This document shows positions 34,711 through 45,000 of a DNA stretch of 64,000 nt, in pieces. This DNA comes from Campanula takesimana (Eukaryota > Streptophyta > Magnoliopsida > Asterales > Campanulaceae), in NCBI GenBank assembly GCA_026119855.1, contig JAOWBW010000564.1:1-64000 (forward strand), given 5' to 3'. The notes beneath the pieces were generated by a model. It ran no database searches. It worked only from the letters and a program-made list of their open reading frames with translations, and was not told the DNA's origin. Position 1 is the stretch's first letter. Each line of letters starts with the position of its first letter. Position numbers and translations under genes: made by a program.

Positions 34711-35185
34711 TGACGAAGTGAAGGGGAAGATGTACAGTTCCCCGATGAGCATCTAATTTGTACCACAACCGAGGAAGACAAGTGGCAACTTTTTTCGATG
34801 GCGCCGCCAATAAAACGGTTTTGGTATAGGGGTATTGCTTGTCGATCCAAAAGACATCTACACTCCCATTGCCATACGCCTGGAATTCGAAGCTACCAAC
34901 AACATTGCCGAGTACGAAGCATGTATAGCGGGGCTAGAAGCAGCTCTCGACAGAAACGTCACGGAACTAGAGGTGTTCGGCGACTCTTTGCTCCTTATCA
35001 ATCAGCAATCGGGTAAATGGCGAACCCAAGACCCCACTCTCCAACAGTATGGTCAGCACCTTGAAGAACTGGTTGAACAATTCCAAGAGATCACTTTCAA
35101 CTACTTGCCAAGGGATAAGAATCGCTTCGCCGATGCACTGGCCACTATAGCTTCATTAGTTGAAATGCCCAAAGGGAAAATGTGA
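34711..35185 (+). pseudogene. Second (aRH-type) RNase H of element C
   Basis: The WQLFF..GAA motif is split by a lost base near 34795. The remainder is open from 34835 (YIPIAIRLEFEAT-type, NNIAEYEACIAGLEAALD, FGDSLLLINQQSGKW) and continues into the linker NYLPRDKNRFADALATIASL. The codon that is a stop in B is glutamine here. This is the extra RNase H characteristic of Tat elements. Confidence 0.8.
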
Positions 35186-36513
35186 AGCCTTTCAAAATTA
35201 CTCGAAGGAACAGTCCGACATATTGCATGAGTATCGAGACCAACGAGGTTCAAACAAACTCTCCGTGGTATTCGGATATCATGAAACTTCCTCAAAGACG
35301 GCACTTATCCCGAGAACATCAATAAGAAGTCTCAAGCAGCTCTGCAAAGGTTAGCTTCTCGGTACGTACTGATTGGGGGACCGAGTCTATAAAAGGCACC
35401 ACGACGGGATCAATCTCTTATGCGCCAATGAGACCGAAGCTAAAGAGATAATGTGTGAAGTGCATGAAGGAGAATGTGGACCCCACATGAATGGTTTATG
35501 CTAGTCAAGAAGATACTTCGCATTGTTACTATTGGAGCACTATGGAACGAGACTGTATCGAGAAAGTCAAAAAGGTGTGCCAAGTGCCAATTCCACGCTA
35601 ATCTGCAACATGCTCCACCCTCACAACTTTACAACATGGTCACACCTTGGCCTTTCTCTTGTTGGGGGATAGACATCATCGGTAAAGTTCATCCTGCCGG
35701 GAGCAATGGGCAGTCATTCGTCCTAGTAGCAGTCGACTACTTCACAAAGTGGGTCGAAGCACAAGCCTATCGAACCCTCAACGTCAAGAAAGTGGCCGAA
35801 TTTGTAAAGATTAATATCATGTGCCGATACGGCGTGCCTCATGAAATCATTTCCGACAACGGCTCTTCACTTTGAGAAGGAAATGGATGCACTTTTGGTA
35901 GAATACAAGATCACCAAGCACAAGTCATCTCCTTACCGGCCCCAAGCAAATGGCGCAGTCGAAGCAGCAAATAAGACCATCGAGACCATCGTCAAGAAGA
36001 TGGCCTCAACAGGAAGGGATTGGCCCGAAAAGCTACCATTAGCATTGTGGGGCTACCGCACATCGATACTATCCGCAACAGGAGAAACTCCTTATGCATT
36101 GGTCTATGGTTCTGAAGCCGTACTCCCTATCGAACTTGAAGTCCCATCTCTACGGGTCCTCCTCGAGAATCAAGTCAACGAGGTCAACTGGATGCAAAGT
36201 CGATACGAACAGCTAGCCTTACTCGACGAGAAAAGGTTAAGAGCACTCGAACGCACGAGGGCATATCAGCAAAGGATGGCAAGAGCTTTCAACAAAAAAG
36301 TGAAGCCTCGAAACATCAATGTGAGAGATTTTGGTCTTAAGACAACATCCTCCTAATGCCATGAATCCCCTGGGGAAATGGGGACCCCGATGGATCGGTC
36401 CGTACGTGGTCAAAAAGATACTAAGCGGTGGTGCAGTCCGGCTCGTGGATCTAGATGGTGACCAGCTGCCAAAGGAGGTCAACCTCGACAAGCTCAAGAG
36501 GTTCTACGCTTAA
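35186..36513 (+). pseudogene. Integrase of element C, frameshifted
   Basis: Contains CAKCQFH (zinc-binding end), GIDIIGK, the second catalytic Asp in SDNGS (frame broken immediately after it near 35870), GAVEAANK, and the C-terminal segment ending NLDKLKRFYA at 36513. Additional breaks lie near 35200, 35500 and 36340. Relative to B, the lesion at the core/C-terminal junction is absent (GAAAAGC retained), so the frame 35841-36356 spans it. Confidence 0.8.
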
Positions 36514-36525
36514 TAAACAAAGACC

Positions 36526-36559
<34 letters not shown>

Positions 36560-36940
36560 GCTCGCTAGGTTGAAAACCGCAAGGGCGGCCTAGGCAAAAA
36601 TTAGAGCACGTGCAAAAAAGAAGCCCGCTAGATTGAAAACCCGCAAGGGCGGTCTAGGCAAAAAACAGGGTGCACAAAAAAAAATAAAAAAAATAAAAAA
36701 AAATGGTCTTTGTTTGTTTGAACTACGAAGACCTGAGCCTCCCAACTGGAGGAACGTAGGCAACCTTCGGGTGCGGTCTAAAACATATCAAAAATACCAA
36801 TTCACTTCAAATAACAAAATGCAATTTTTATTCATTCAATGAATTATTCAAACCATTACAACGGATTTATTGAGCAACAAAAGACATCAAAATATTAAAT
36901 CCTAAAAACAAAGTGGTCTAAATTGCAATCTCTTAGGGTA
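36514..36940 (+). other. Post-integrase spacer of element C
   Basis: An A tract (36529-36557) is followed by two hairpin blocks (GCTAGGTTGAAAACC..GGGCGGCCTAGGC near 36563 and GCTAGATTGAAAACCC..GGGCGGTCTAGGC near 36626), a second A-rich tract, and the block GAACTACGAAGACCTGAGCC ... AACGTAGGCAACC (36720-36768). Then comes the 3' flank of the antisense ORF. The order is identical to B. Confidence 0.7.
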
Positions 36941-38327
36941 CTAAGAAAAATCCAATTTTCTCTTAGCTTTCAAGGACCGCCCGATCGTCTCTCAATCCTT
37001 TTCTTCTTGGGTAACGAAGGAGCACTAATACGCACCGAAACCTTCTGTGCTGCAGCACGTCTCCTAGAATAAAGTCATCCAAAGGAGTACCGAAAGGGTC
37101 AGCGAGAATGTACTCGAATCAACAGCAGCCTCTCTATATCTCAAAGTGCTGCTAGGCTCAAAACCCTGTCCCAACAACTCGGCACGAAGCACATCAACCC
37201 AAGTGATGCCACGGTAAAGGGTGCCAAATAAATAATCCAAGTAGCTCTCGGGAAGGAAGACACTCCCCCGATGCAGAGAGCGAAAGCCCAACGATTGCGG
37301 TCATCTCCCCAAGCCGACTGAAGCTCACTCGAGAAGTCAGGACCCATGTAAGCAACTGGACGAAGCATTCCATCCCTCGGAAAAGAATTGTCTGTTGGCG
37401 ACCAACTGCCGCAGAACCCGCTCTGGCTGGTAAAAGGAAGAATCTCTCAAACCGGGCACAACCACGCGCTGAAAACCAAGAGTCCATTCACAAATGGACG
37501 AAGACCCCAAGAAGGAGGACACCACTCAATATCGACGGTCACCGAGAGGCAAAGAATTTCTTCCAATCCTCTTCAGATAAATCCCGGATCAACAACTTCC
37601 TCCTATGAACAGCAAAAGGAGAACAAATCACCATCCGGAGAATAAATTCTGAAGTGTTCTTCGGAGCCATATGGTCAAGAGCAAAGGGCTCCCCGACACA
37701 TCTTGCCGTCCTGTGTAACTCATCAAGACCATGCAACGTCTCCCCTACAATAAGAGGAATTACACTAAATCGCTGGTCCTTAGCTTGCAAAATAATCTCA
37801 GCAACTGCGCGTCCGCAGTCCCGAAAGGTGTAACAAACAGTACTTCGCTGAAGAGACAAACAGCCATGGCATTTCTTTTGAAAGATTGAACACCACCGGT
37901 CCTCCGAGTGCAAACTAAAGAACATCGGCAACTCAGTTATGTCATCACGGTACCATGCAACATCTTCCTCACATCCTCAACAGGGAGATTCAGTAACTCA
38001 ACCCAAGAGCGACGGCACCACGGTGATACCTTGGGGACGCAATCCGAGCGGCCAAAGGCACGCCAAGGATGTCCCCGAAATCGTCAACAGTCGGCACCCT
38101 CATTAGCTGAAAGGTTGAAAGTATGGCTGTCGCAATCCCAGAAAGCCGCGGCAGCTCTCAACAAATCCCAATCCGGTTTCAACGTCCGCAAAGTGAAAAG
38201 AATTCGGAACCCGAAGTCTTTAATGAAGGCCTTCTTGGGATGGGTCTTGAAAGAATACACAAAAGTGCCAAGTCCTTTTCATACACACTAACGACCTTGG
38301 CGTCAAGGGCAAAGAATTGGAAGCCAT
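36941..38327 (-). pseudogene. Antisense ORF of element C, frameshifted copy
   Basis: The homologue of the 466-aa ORF of B. It starts at the ATG complementary to 38325-38327 and ends at the TAG complementary to 36941-36943. Multiple single-base losses and gains (for example near 37060, 37290, 37400, 37640, 37900 and 38070) split it into frames of at most about 130 codons. Blocks such as YLDYLFGTLYRG and FFSLHSED are still recognisable. Antisense orientation relative to pol is preserved. Confidence 0.85.
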
Positions 38328-38479
38328 GGAAAATGTTTGATCACAAGCGAAGTTAATCAATAATATGATGTTCAAAAATGGCAGAAAGGAGCTGTGAGAA
38401 TCAAGTGGTCGACAGAAGATGATATTATAGCTGTTGGAGGCTCTTTTGGTCAGCAAATGTCAAGCCGGAATTCGCCACC

Positions 38480-38556
38480 CAGACGCGCGCGCCACCCGAC
38501 AGCAGTATGAAGCGCGCGCGCTTCCAAGCCTACATAGAAGGCGCGCGCCTCCCAGG
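38480..38556 (-). promoter_or_regulatory. GC-rich triple module upstream of the antisense ORF of C
   Basis: Three GCGCGC boxes (near 38483, 38513 and 38540) lie about 155-230 bp upstream of the antisense ATG, matching the module at 9797-9880 in B. The assembly gap starts 23 bp further on. The regulatory role is inferred. Confidence 0.4.
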
Positions 38557-38578
38557 TCTAAATCGCTTGAAGAAAAGG

Positions 38579-38678
38579 NNNNNNNNNNNNNNNNNNNNNN
38601 NNNNNNNNNNNNNNNNNNNNNNNNNNNNNNNNNNNNNNNNNNNNNNNNNNNNNNNNNNNNNNNNNNNNNNNNNNNNNN
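38579..38678. other. Assembly gap (100 N)
   Basis: Exactly 100 unknown bases, the conventional placeholder for a gap of unknown size. In B the corresponding place continues into the minisatellite, which would be a plausible cause of assembly failure here. Distances and the order of elements across this point are not reliable. Confidence 0.99.
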
Positions 38679-39100
38679 AAAAGAAATCAAAGAAATCAAA
38701 TAATAAATGAAAGAATATTAGTTTTTGGGAAAAGACTAGAATATGGGATTGAGTTAATGAATAAAAAGGGGGATGAACTTGGATATAAAAAGAGATGTTT
38801 TGTGATCAAGAAGATGTTTGTAAATAAGAAAATGGAGGGAAATAAGGTGCAATCCGTTACTGCTATAATGGGAGGCGCGCGCGGTCCAGCTTTAGGGGCG
38901 AGACGCGCGCGCATCCCGATAACACTTCCGGAAACGGGCCCACGGGAGAAAAAGACAGAATGACTCTAAAAGTTAACTCTGTTATGCAGTTTAGTCCAAA
39001 ACTAACGGAATCAGTTAGGAACTTAACGGAAGTAACAGAAATTAACAAAAACAAGTTAAATAAAAATACTATGTATGCAATCGGGGGTGAGAGGTCCAAA
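38679..39100 (-). repeat. Partial LTR of the A family, minus orientation
   Basis: This closely matches the reverse complement of the outer third of the 3' LTR of A: the CAATCCGTTACTGC and GGGGCGAGACGCGCGCG strings, then GTTATGCAGTTTAGTCC and GCAATCGGGGGTGAGAGGTCC. The inner part is lost in the gap. The outer edge, which should read GCGGGGTGTCTACA, is replaced by AAGCATTAGAGC. It retains the GC-rich module absent from the 5' LTR of A. Confidence 0.8.
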
Positions 39101-40268
39101 AGCATTAGAGCTTAATGACGCGGTGTCAACCTATCCTTAATATATGACTCCGGTTAATTATGGTTGGAATTAACGCATAAGTCAAGGACCGGGTCAAAGA
39201 TACCTTGGTCACACTTGCTTTCACAAGGAGTCGTGACTTGGGCGTTAACTTGGCCATAATTAGCGTTGGGACATGTATTTAAGGACGTGATGACGTGAGC
39301 TAGACCAAAAACCAACCATGGTTACGGTATTTGTGTGTCACGGACATGTGTGGTTGACTCGGTTCGGAAAGGTAGGTGGAATGGACCCGTGCGCGCGCTG
39401 AGAGAAAGGCACAAGAGCACCAATCAAGCTGCATCGTGGTATCCATTCCGGTTCAAAGGGTTTTTTGGAACCTTCACAAGGTCAAGTGTGCGTTGTGTGA
39501 AGCCTTCTATGTTCCCTTTTGAGTCAAAATAGAAAATTCGGTCCGTTTTAATATCATGAGCATTGTATGAACAATTGTATGAACAGTATGATGAACAAGT
39601 AAGATGGACAAGTATTTTGCACAAGCAAGTAAACAAACATATTAACAAGCAAGAATCAAAATTTGTACATGAAAAGGTTGTGCACAACCAAAGGTTCTTG
39701 AAACCAAAATTTTGCAAGAAGAACAACCTTTTGAAAGCCATTTGTAGAAAAAGAGATTGTGCACAAACAAGAAGAATTTGAAGACAAATTTTTTATGAAA
39801 AGGGTTATGCACAATGGGGTTTTGAAAACCAATTTTATGTCCAAAAATTTGTGCATAACCAAATTTTGAAAATCCATTTTTGGCTAAGAAAAAGAAGGTA
39901 GAAGTGCACAAGTAGAGGCTTTTGTAAATTGAAAACCTGGACAAGATGAGGCAAGGGTACCATCAGAATGTTTCTTCCATACACAAAATTGTTAATCTGA
40001 AATATTCCGTGGGCCCGGCGAAACAAGCCGTACGGCTAGAGCAGTCGATCCATTCTTTTTTGCAAATTTTCAGTTCTGATCATTGAGCCCCAGTTTATTG
40101 AATCTCCAGAACAGTTTCACTCACGGAAATCAAAACAGAAACATAGAACACACACAAAAATATGCACAAAGTCAACAAATGGGGACGGGAGTTTGACCAT
40201 CACAAGAATGCCCCCGAATCTTCTAAAAAGAAGTTCGAAAACACTCTATTCCCCAGCGGAGTCGCCAC
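39101..40268 (-). other. Leader-like internal sequence and primer site of element F
   Basis: TCCCCAGCGGAGTCGCCA at 40250-40267 is a minus-strand primer site directly next to the LTR edge at 40269, so the internal region of F extends to the left. No gag frame is readable. The stretch 39550-39900 is rich in short repeats such as TTGTGCACAA and AACAAGCAAG. The left limit is unclear because of the gap and the damaged LTR edge. Confidence 0.55.
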
Positions 40269-41503
40269 TGTAGATACACGCGGGAAAAATGGAAAGGTTT
40301 CCCCTCGAGAATCAAACACGGTGTAATTCCAAAGATAACGGGAGTCGCCACGTTAGTTTAACTTTTAAACCCAAACTTAACGGAAAAAGGTTTAGAGAAA
40401 AGGGATTCGGAGGTCACGTTACACTTTGGGAAGAACTTAATCTAGGTTCACCCAAAGTGCCTCGGAAAACCGAGTCTCCCTAAGTTTGTTGATAAAAAAT
40501 GGCAAGTGTGTGTGTGTGTGTATGTTTTTCTTGAAAATAGGAGAAACCAACTTGTTTTAAAAAGTGATTTTGGAAATAAAATGTAGGCATATTACTGCCC
40601 CTTTTGTTTTTGTTTTGATAAAAGAGATAAAAATATAATGTCCATCCAAGTAAAATAAGATATTTGGGGACGGAATTTAATTAATCATGGAAATGATTAA
40701 TAAGGTCAGAGGGACAACCAATACCTTACTTGGATGAGACCACAACTTGGGTGAATAAAGATAGTTAACTTTATCATCCAATCAAGATAATCATTACAAT
40801 ATTAAAATAAATAAAGACTTTTCTTGGACAAATCATTACTTGAATGAATAAAGATTGTGGCTTTTCATCCAAGCAAGATAAACAAGAAAAGATTTTCAAA
40901 TAAAGACTTTTAAATGGAAAAAACATTAAAGATTAAGACTTTAAATGTAACAAATCCCATCTCCATTTAGTTCATCATTTTAATGCATTATTGAAGTGCA
41001 AGATGAAGCCTTTTTAGGATCATGTGGGTATTTGGATCCAAGTTATATAAAGATTACATGAATAAATAAAAACTTGTAAATGTAAATGACTTTAAATGTA
41101 AGATGACATAAATATAAATAACATAAATGTACAAGGCTTTCTCCAAGATGTGCATTGGATCACCAAGCCAATATTAAGACATAAATGTAAATGACATAAA
41201 TTAAATTGCATAAATGTAAATGACATAAATTAAATTGCATAAATTAAATGACATAAATTAAATGACATAAATATAACAAATACTCCTCTCCACTTAGTTC
41301 ATCATTTTAATACACCATGAAAAGTGTAAGATGAAACCATTGGGATCATAAGAGTATTTGGATCTAATCATATATCTTTATAAAGACTACATTTTTATAA
41401 GTAAAAGATGAACAAAGATGATATTCCAACAAAGGAAGAAAAAGAAGGAGATGAAGATGAAGATGACAATGGGATAAAGATTCAACCTTTAAGCAAGATT
41501 GGT

Positions 41504-44116
41504 TGTAATACCCGCATTATTTTTTTTATTTATTTATTTATTTATTTAATTATTTAATTGTCACATTAAAGTAATTAAATAGTAATTAGAGTTATCGAAC
41601 AATTAAAGAGTGGGCCGAAAAATTTGGGTTGGCCCGAATTTTAAATAATAAAACCCACCCAATTAATAATCAATCCAAAGTATAAATTCTTGTGTTAGTG
41701 AAATTTAGGTTATTCTTTATTATCAAAAACACAAAATAAAAAAAAAAAAAAAAAAAACAAAACCCTAAACCTAAACCAAAGCCGCCGGCCGAACCAAAGG
41801 AGGAGGGAGAAGAGATTTTTCGCCAATTGTTTTGGAAGAAGTAATCCGATCATTCTCGAGGTAATGCTAAATCCTACTATCCAAAATTTGTTTCATTGAA
41901 TTCGGGTTAATAAATTATAAGTTATGCATGATTTAAGAAAATAAATAATTGGGGTTTTGCATGCTAGGGAATTAATGACGAAATTCTAAAAGGTTGAATG
42001 ATTGATTTACATGCTATGGTAGAATGATAATTTTAAAATTAGTTTTATTTTTAAGCTTGATTTTATAATCATAATTGGGATTGATTAATACTATGCAATG
42101 CTTGGGGATGGAACAAATAAATCATTGAGGTTGAATTGGATTTATCAAAAGAAGAAAATATGGATTTTTACCCAAATACTATTCGGCAGAATGGCCTTTA
42201 TTTATTGGAGAATTATTTTTGTTGATGTTGATGATTTTTGTTATTTAGTTATGAATAAAATCAATGTTTGGGAATTTAGAAAAATTTAAAGAACTAGAAG
42301 GATTGATCAAATCAATGGATTTTGATGATATGTAATTCGGCCATGGTTATAGGATATGGGTGTTAATTCTTGATTGAGAAGGTTAAGAATTGGGACGGAA
42401 AGTTAGTATTTTCGTTAAGTTTATAATGAAAAGAAAACATAATCTTTAAGAGGGTTGTTAAAAAGTTAAAAAAAACTAACTTGAGGAAATAGAATAGTAC
42501 TTGGAAGACCTTGAAAATTAGAAAGTTAACGAGAAGAAGGAAGATTAAAAGAATTCAGTTAGTTTCCTAACGAAAAAGGATTAAACTGGAAAAGGTTAAA
42601 GTTAGAAGAAAAAAAAAAGGAAACCTTTGAAGTTAGAGGGGCCTAAGTGATTAAAAAGAAACTTGGGAGACCTTTATGAATAAAATCAAAGTCAAGGGAC
42701 CTTTCTGCAATTAATTCAAAGTTGAAGGACTAAATTGCAATTAAACTAAAGTTGAAGGACCAATCTGCATTAATCCAAGTTGAAGGACTAATTTGCAATT
42801 AAACTAAAGTTGAAGGACTAAATTGCAGTTAATCCAAAGTTGAAGGACCAAATTGTAATTAACCCAAAGTTAGAGGACTTAATTACAATTATATTAAAGT
42901 TAAAGGACTGACTCGCAAATCAAAGTCAGAAACTTAAACGTAAGAAAGGAGTAACGAAGTAAAGAAGTTAAAACACATCTCTCAGTTAACTAAGTAGAAG
43001 TAGTTAACAATGTTGAGAGTACTAAAGTAAATTAGTCGGTGCCTTGTAGATTTGCACAGAGAGGAGATTGCAAGGAAAAGCAATTCAGGTAAGGGATTAC
43101 GTTCCTTACAGTATTTGAACTCCTGTTTATTGGAATTCTATATTCTTTCTATAAGTTAGCTATCAGTATGGCATGATAGTATTTGAATAAACTCCGCGTT
43201 ATTGAACGTTCTTTTGAAAGAATCCGTACTTAGTGATGTCCCCATTGATCTACTAAGTATCGAAGTTTGAAACTTGTTATCATATACTTGTACCTTGGTA
43301 TGTTCTCATTTTAACTTGTAAGTTAACCACTTACTTGTTAGAGTGGCCAATGTCCAGTTAGAAAAGACATTGACGGACAGTCCAGTTAGAAAAGACTCGT
43401 CCTTAAACTAGGGATTGCATGAGTGATCACATGCCTTCTCTCAGGAATTGTCTGATTACAAGGATGATTCTAGACCCCGAGCATATATGTGTGGATACCA
43501 TATATGTTACGACCCACACTATTGGCTTGGAAAAGCTAGGTGTACAAATTGTACCTTTGGCATTGAGGTTATAATGTACGTTACCCCGGAATTGACGGAA
43601 CTTGAATGAATCCCTTTGGATTGTAGTGCCATAATCCTTTGAAAGTAAAATCTTAAAAGTAATACGACTGTATTGTTCTGCAGTCTTGAATCAAAAGTAA
43701 CTGAACCTATCTTTGTAAAAGTTATTCATGGTATTCGTTCTGGTCGTCTCTCCTTAGTAACCGGAGAGGCCACGTATGAACTCACTGAGCATTCGTTCGC
43801 TCATCCCTTCTCTATAAATTTTTGTTTCAGGATTTAAGTAGAAGGGGAAGAAAAGGAGGGCAGCCGTAGGAAGAACGGCAGATTGAAGATTCTTATTTAG
43901 TTTTTTAAGAACATTTATTTATTGGTGTAAGTTAAAGATACATTGATTGCTAGGGTGGTTTACCTGCCAAGACAAGTCTTAAGTTACGCTCCCGCATTTA
44001 TTTTGAATTGATGATGTAATAAAGGGTTAGTTGTGAACCCTAATTTGAAGTATTAATTATTGTTATTTAATGCCATTAAATGCTCAGATACAGTAAGAAA
44101 ATTTTGGGGTGTTACA
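41504..44116 (+). mobile_element. 2.6-kb solo LTR D (Ty3/gypsy, chromovirus-like)
   Basis: Begins TGTAATACCCGC and ends GGGGTGTTACA. TTGGT is duplicated at 41499-41503 and 44117-44121. The TGTAA..TTACA edges, the length, and the sequence near the right end (GAACTCACTGAGCATTCG, then TTTCAGG and a purine-rich stretch) recall Tekay/Del-type chromovirus LTRs; this family call is tentative. No internal domains are present, so it is probably a solo LTR. The + orientation is inferred from those right-end features. Confidence 0.75.
42680..42930. repeat. Diverged ~31-bp tandem repeat inside LTR D
   Basis: About eight copies of a 29-33-bp unit with core AAAGTTGAAGGACTAAATTG followed by CAATTAA. The unit is a variant of a motif often seen in plant transposon and intergenic DNA. 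It is not coding. Confidence 0.8.
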
Positions 44117-45000
44117 TTGGTGTAGATCATTAATTGATTGACCCAAGTTTGCTTCTTTTTCACCTCACTTAGAGATCATGGACTCTAAGATTTTTACTTA
44201 ACAAAGACTTATCACTCTTTCACAAAAGACAATCACTCAATTTTGTAGAGAGAACAATTTTAGGGAGTAACTTTGCTATAGAATTGTTGTTGAAATGAGA
44301 GAGGATGAGCTCTCTATTTATAGGAGGAGTTTGGGCTTCTTTCTTTCTTAGGGAATAAGCAAAAATAGGATATTCTTTGGATCTTTTTTTTGGTCACAAA
44401 TTGGATCCTTTTTTGGTCACAAAATGGGTTGAAATTGGATCATTTTTGTGCACAAAATGGGCATTTTTCGGATGTGAAATGGCTGAGAATTAATTCTTCT
44501 AGAAGGAGGGTGTGTGGGTGACACAAATGGAGGTGAAGGGACAATGGTGTTGCAGCACGTGGAGGCTGTGAGGGGAGGGAGACAAAGGCTGGATGAAGGG
44601 CCAATCAGAGGCGAGGACGTGGATGGCATGTCGGGCGCGTGCGGCACACCGGGGGACAAGGCGCGTGGCGGCTGCGTCTGGCGAATCCTGGGTGGCCACG
44701 TGGCGGTGGCTGTCGGCTGGCTCTCCATGCGTTTTGAGAAAACGCACAACGAATGTGCGCCCGTCTCCTTTCTTGGCCGAATTTCCATAAATTCCCACAA
44801 AGTCCTTTGGCCTTTGTGGGGAATTTACTCATGGTCTTGGCTTTCCAAAAATTATCAGAAGGTCCCTCCCTTTCTAAAACAATTTAATTAATGCCTAAAA
44901 TACCCTTTGAACTTTATAATGACCCAATTAAATCCCAAATTACCCCTAAACTCTATAATTTAATTATTTGAGATTAGTAATCTGGATCGAGGTACTTACA

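Larger units (their letters stand above)
31379..38578 (+). mobile_element. Tat-like element C, relative of B, truncated at the assembly gap
   Basis: The 5' LTR at 31379-32350 is inserted in the third copy of the X tandem repeat. It is followed by pol on the + strand (to 36513), the post-integrase spacer, and the antisense ORF on the minus strand (36941-38327), the same order as in B. Leader, gag and protease are missing: after GTGGCG of the primer site the sequence jumps to the region just after the G-patch. The sequence stops in the 100-N gap, so the 3' end is not seen. What follows the gap is not its 3' LTR in the right orientation. Confidence 0.85.
40269..45000 (-). repeat. 5' LTR of element F, minus orientation, interrupted by D
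   Basis: Edges TGTAGATACACGCGGG (40269) and GAGGTACTTACA (45000). Without the nested D (41504-44116) and its duplication it is about 2.1 kb. It is the same family as the LTR at 49422-51020 (shared GAGTCGCCACGTTA, GAACCGAGTCTCCCTAAGTTT and a GT/GTGT microsatellite), but clearly diverged. The GC-rich stretch 44620-44770 gives several spurious overlapping frames. Its right edge abuts the antisense gene of E, so F appears to be inserted in E. Confidence 0.8.

Noticed and set aside
39127..39131. CAACC as the right target duplication of element C
   Set aside because: It matches the 5 bp left of C, but it is not next to an LTR edge and lies beyond an assembly gap, so the match may be chance.
44417..44891. 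Several overlapping frames of about 100-127 codons on both strands
   Set aside because: They lie in a GC-rich part of the LTR of F, overlap each other in many frames and show no family features.
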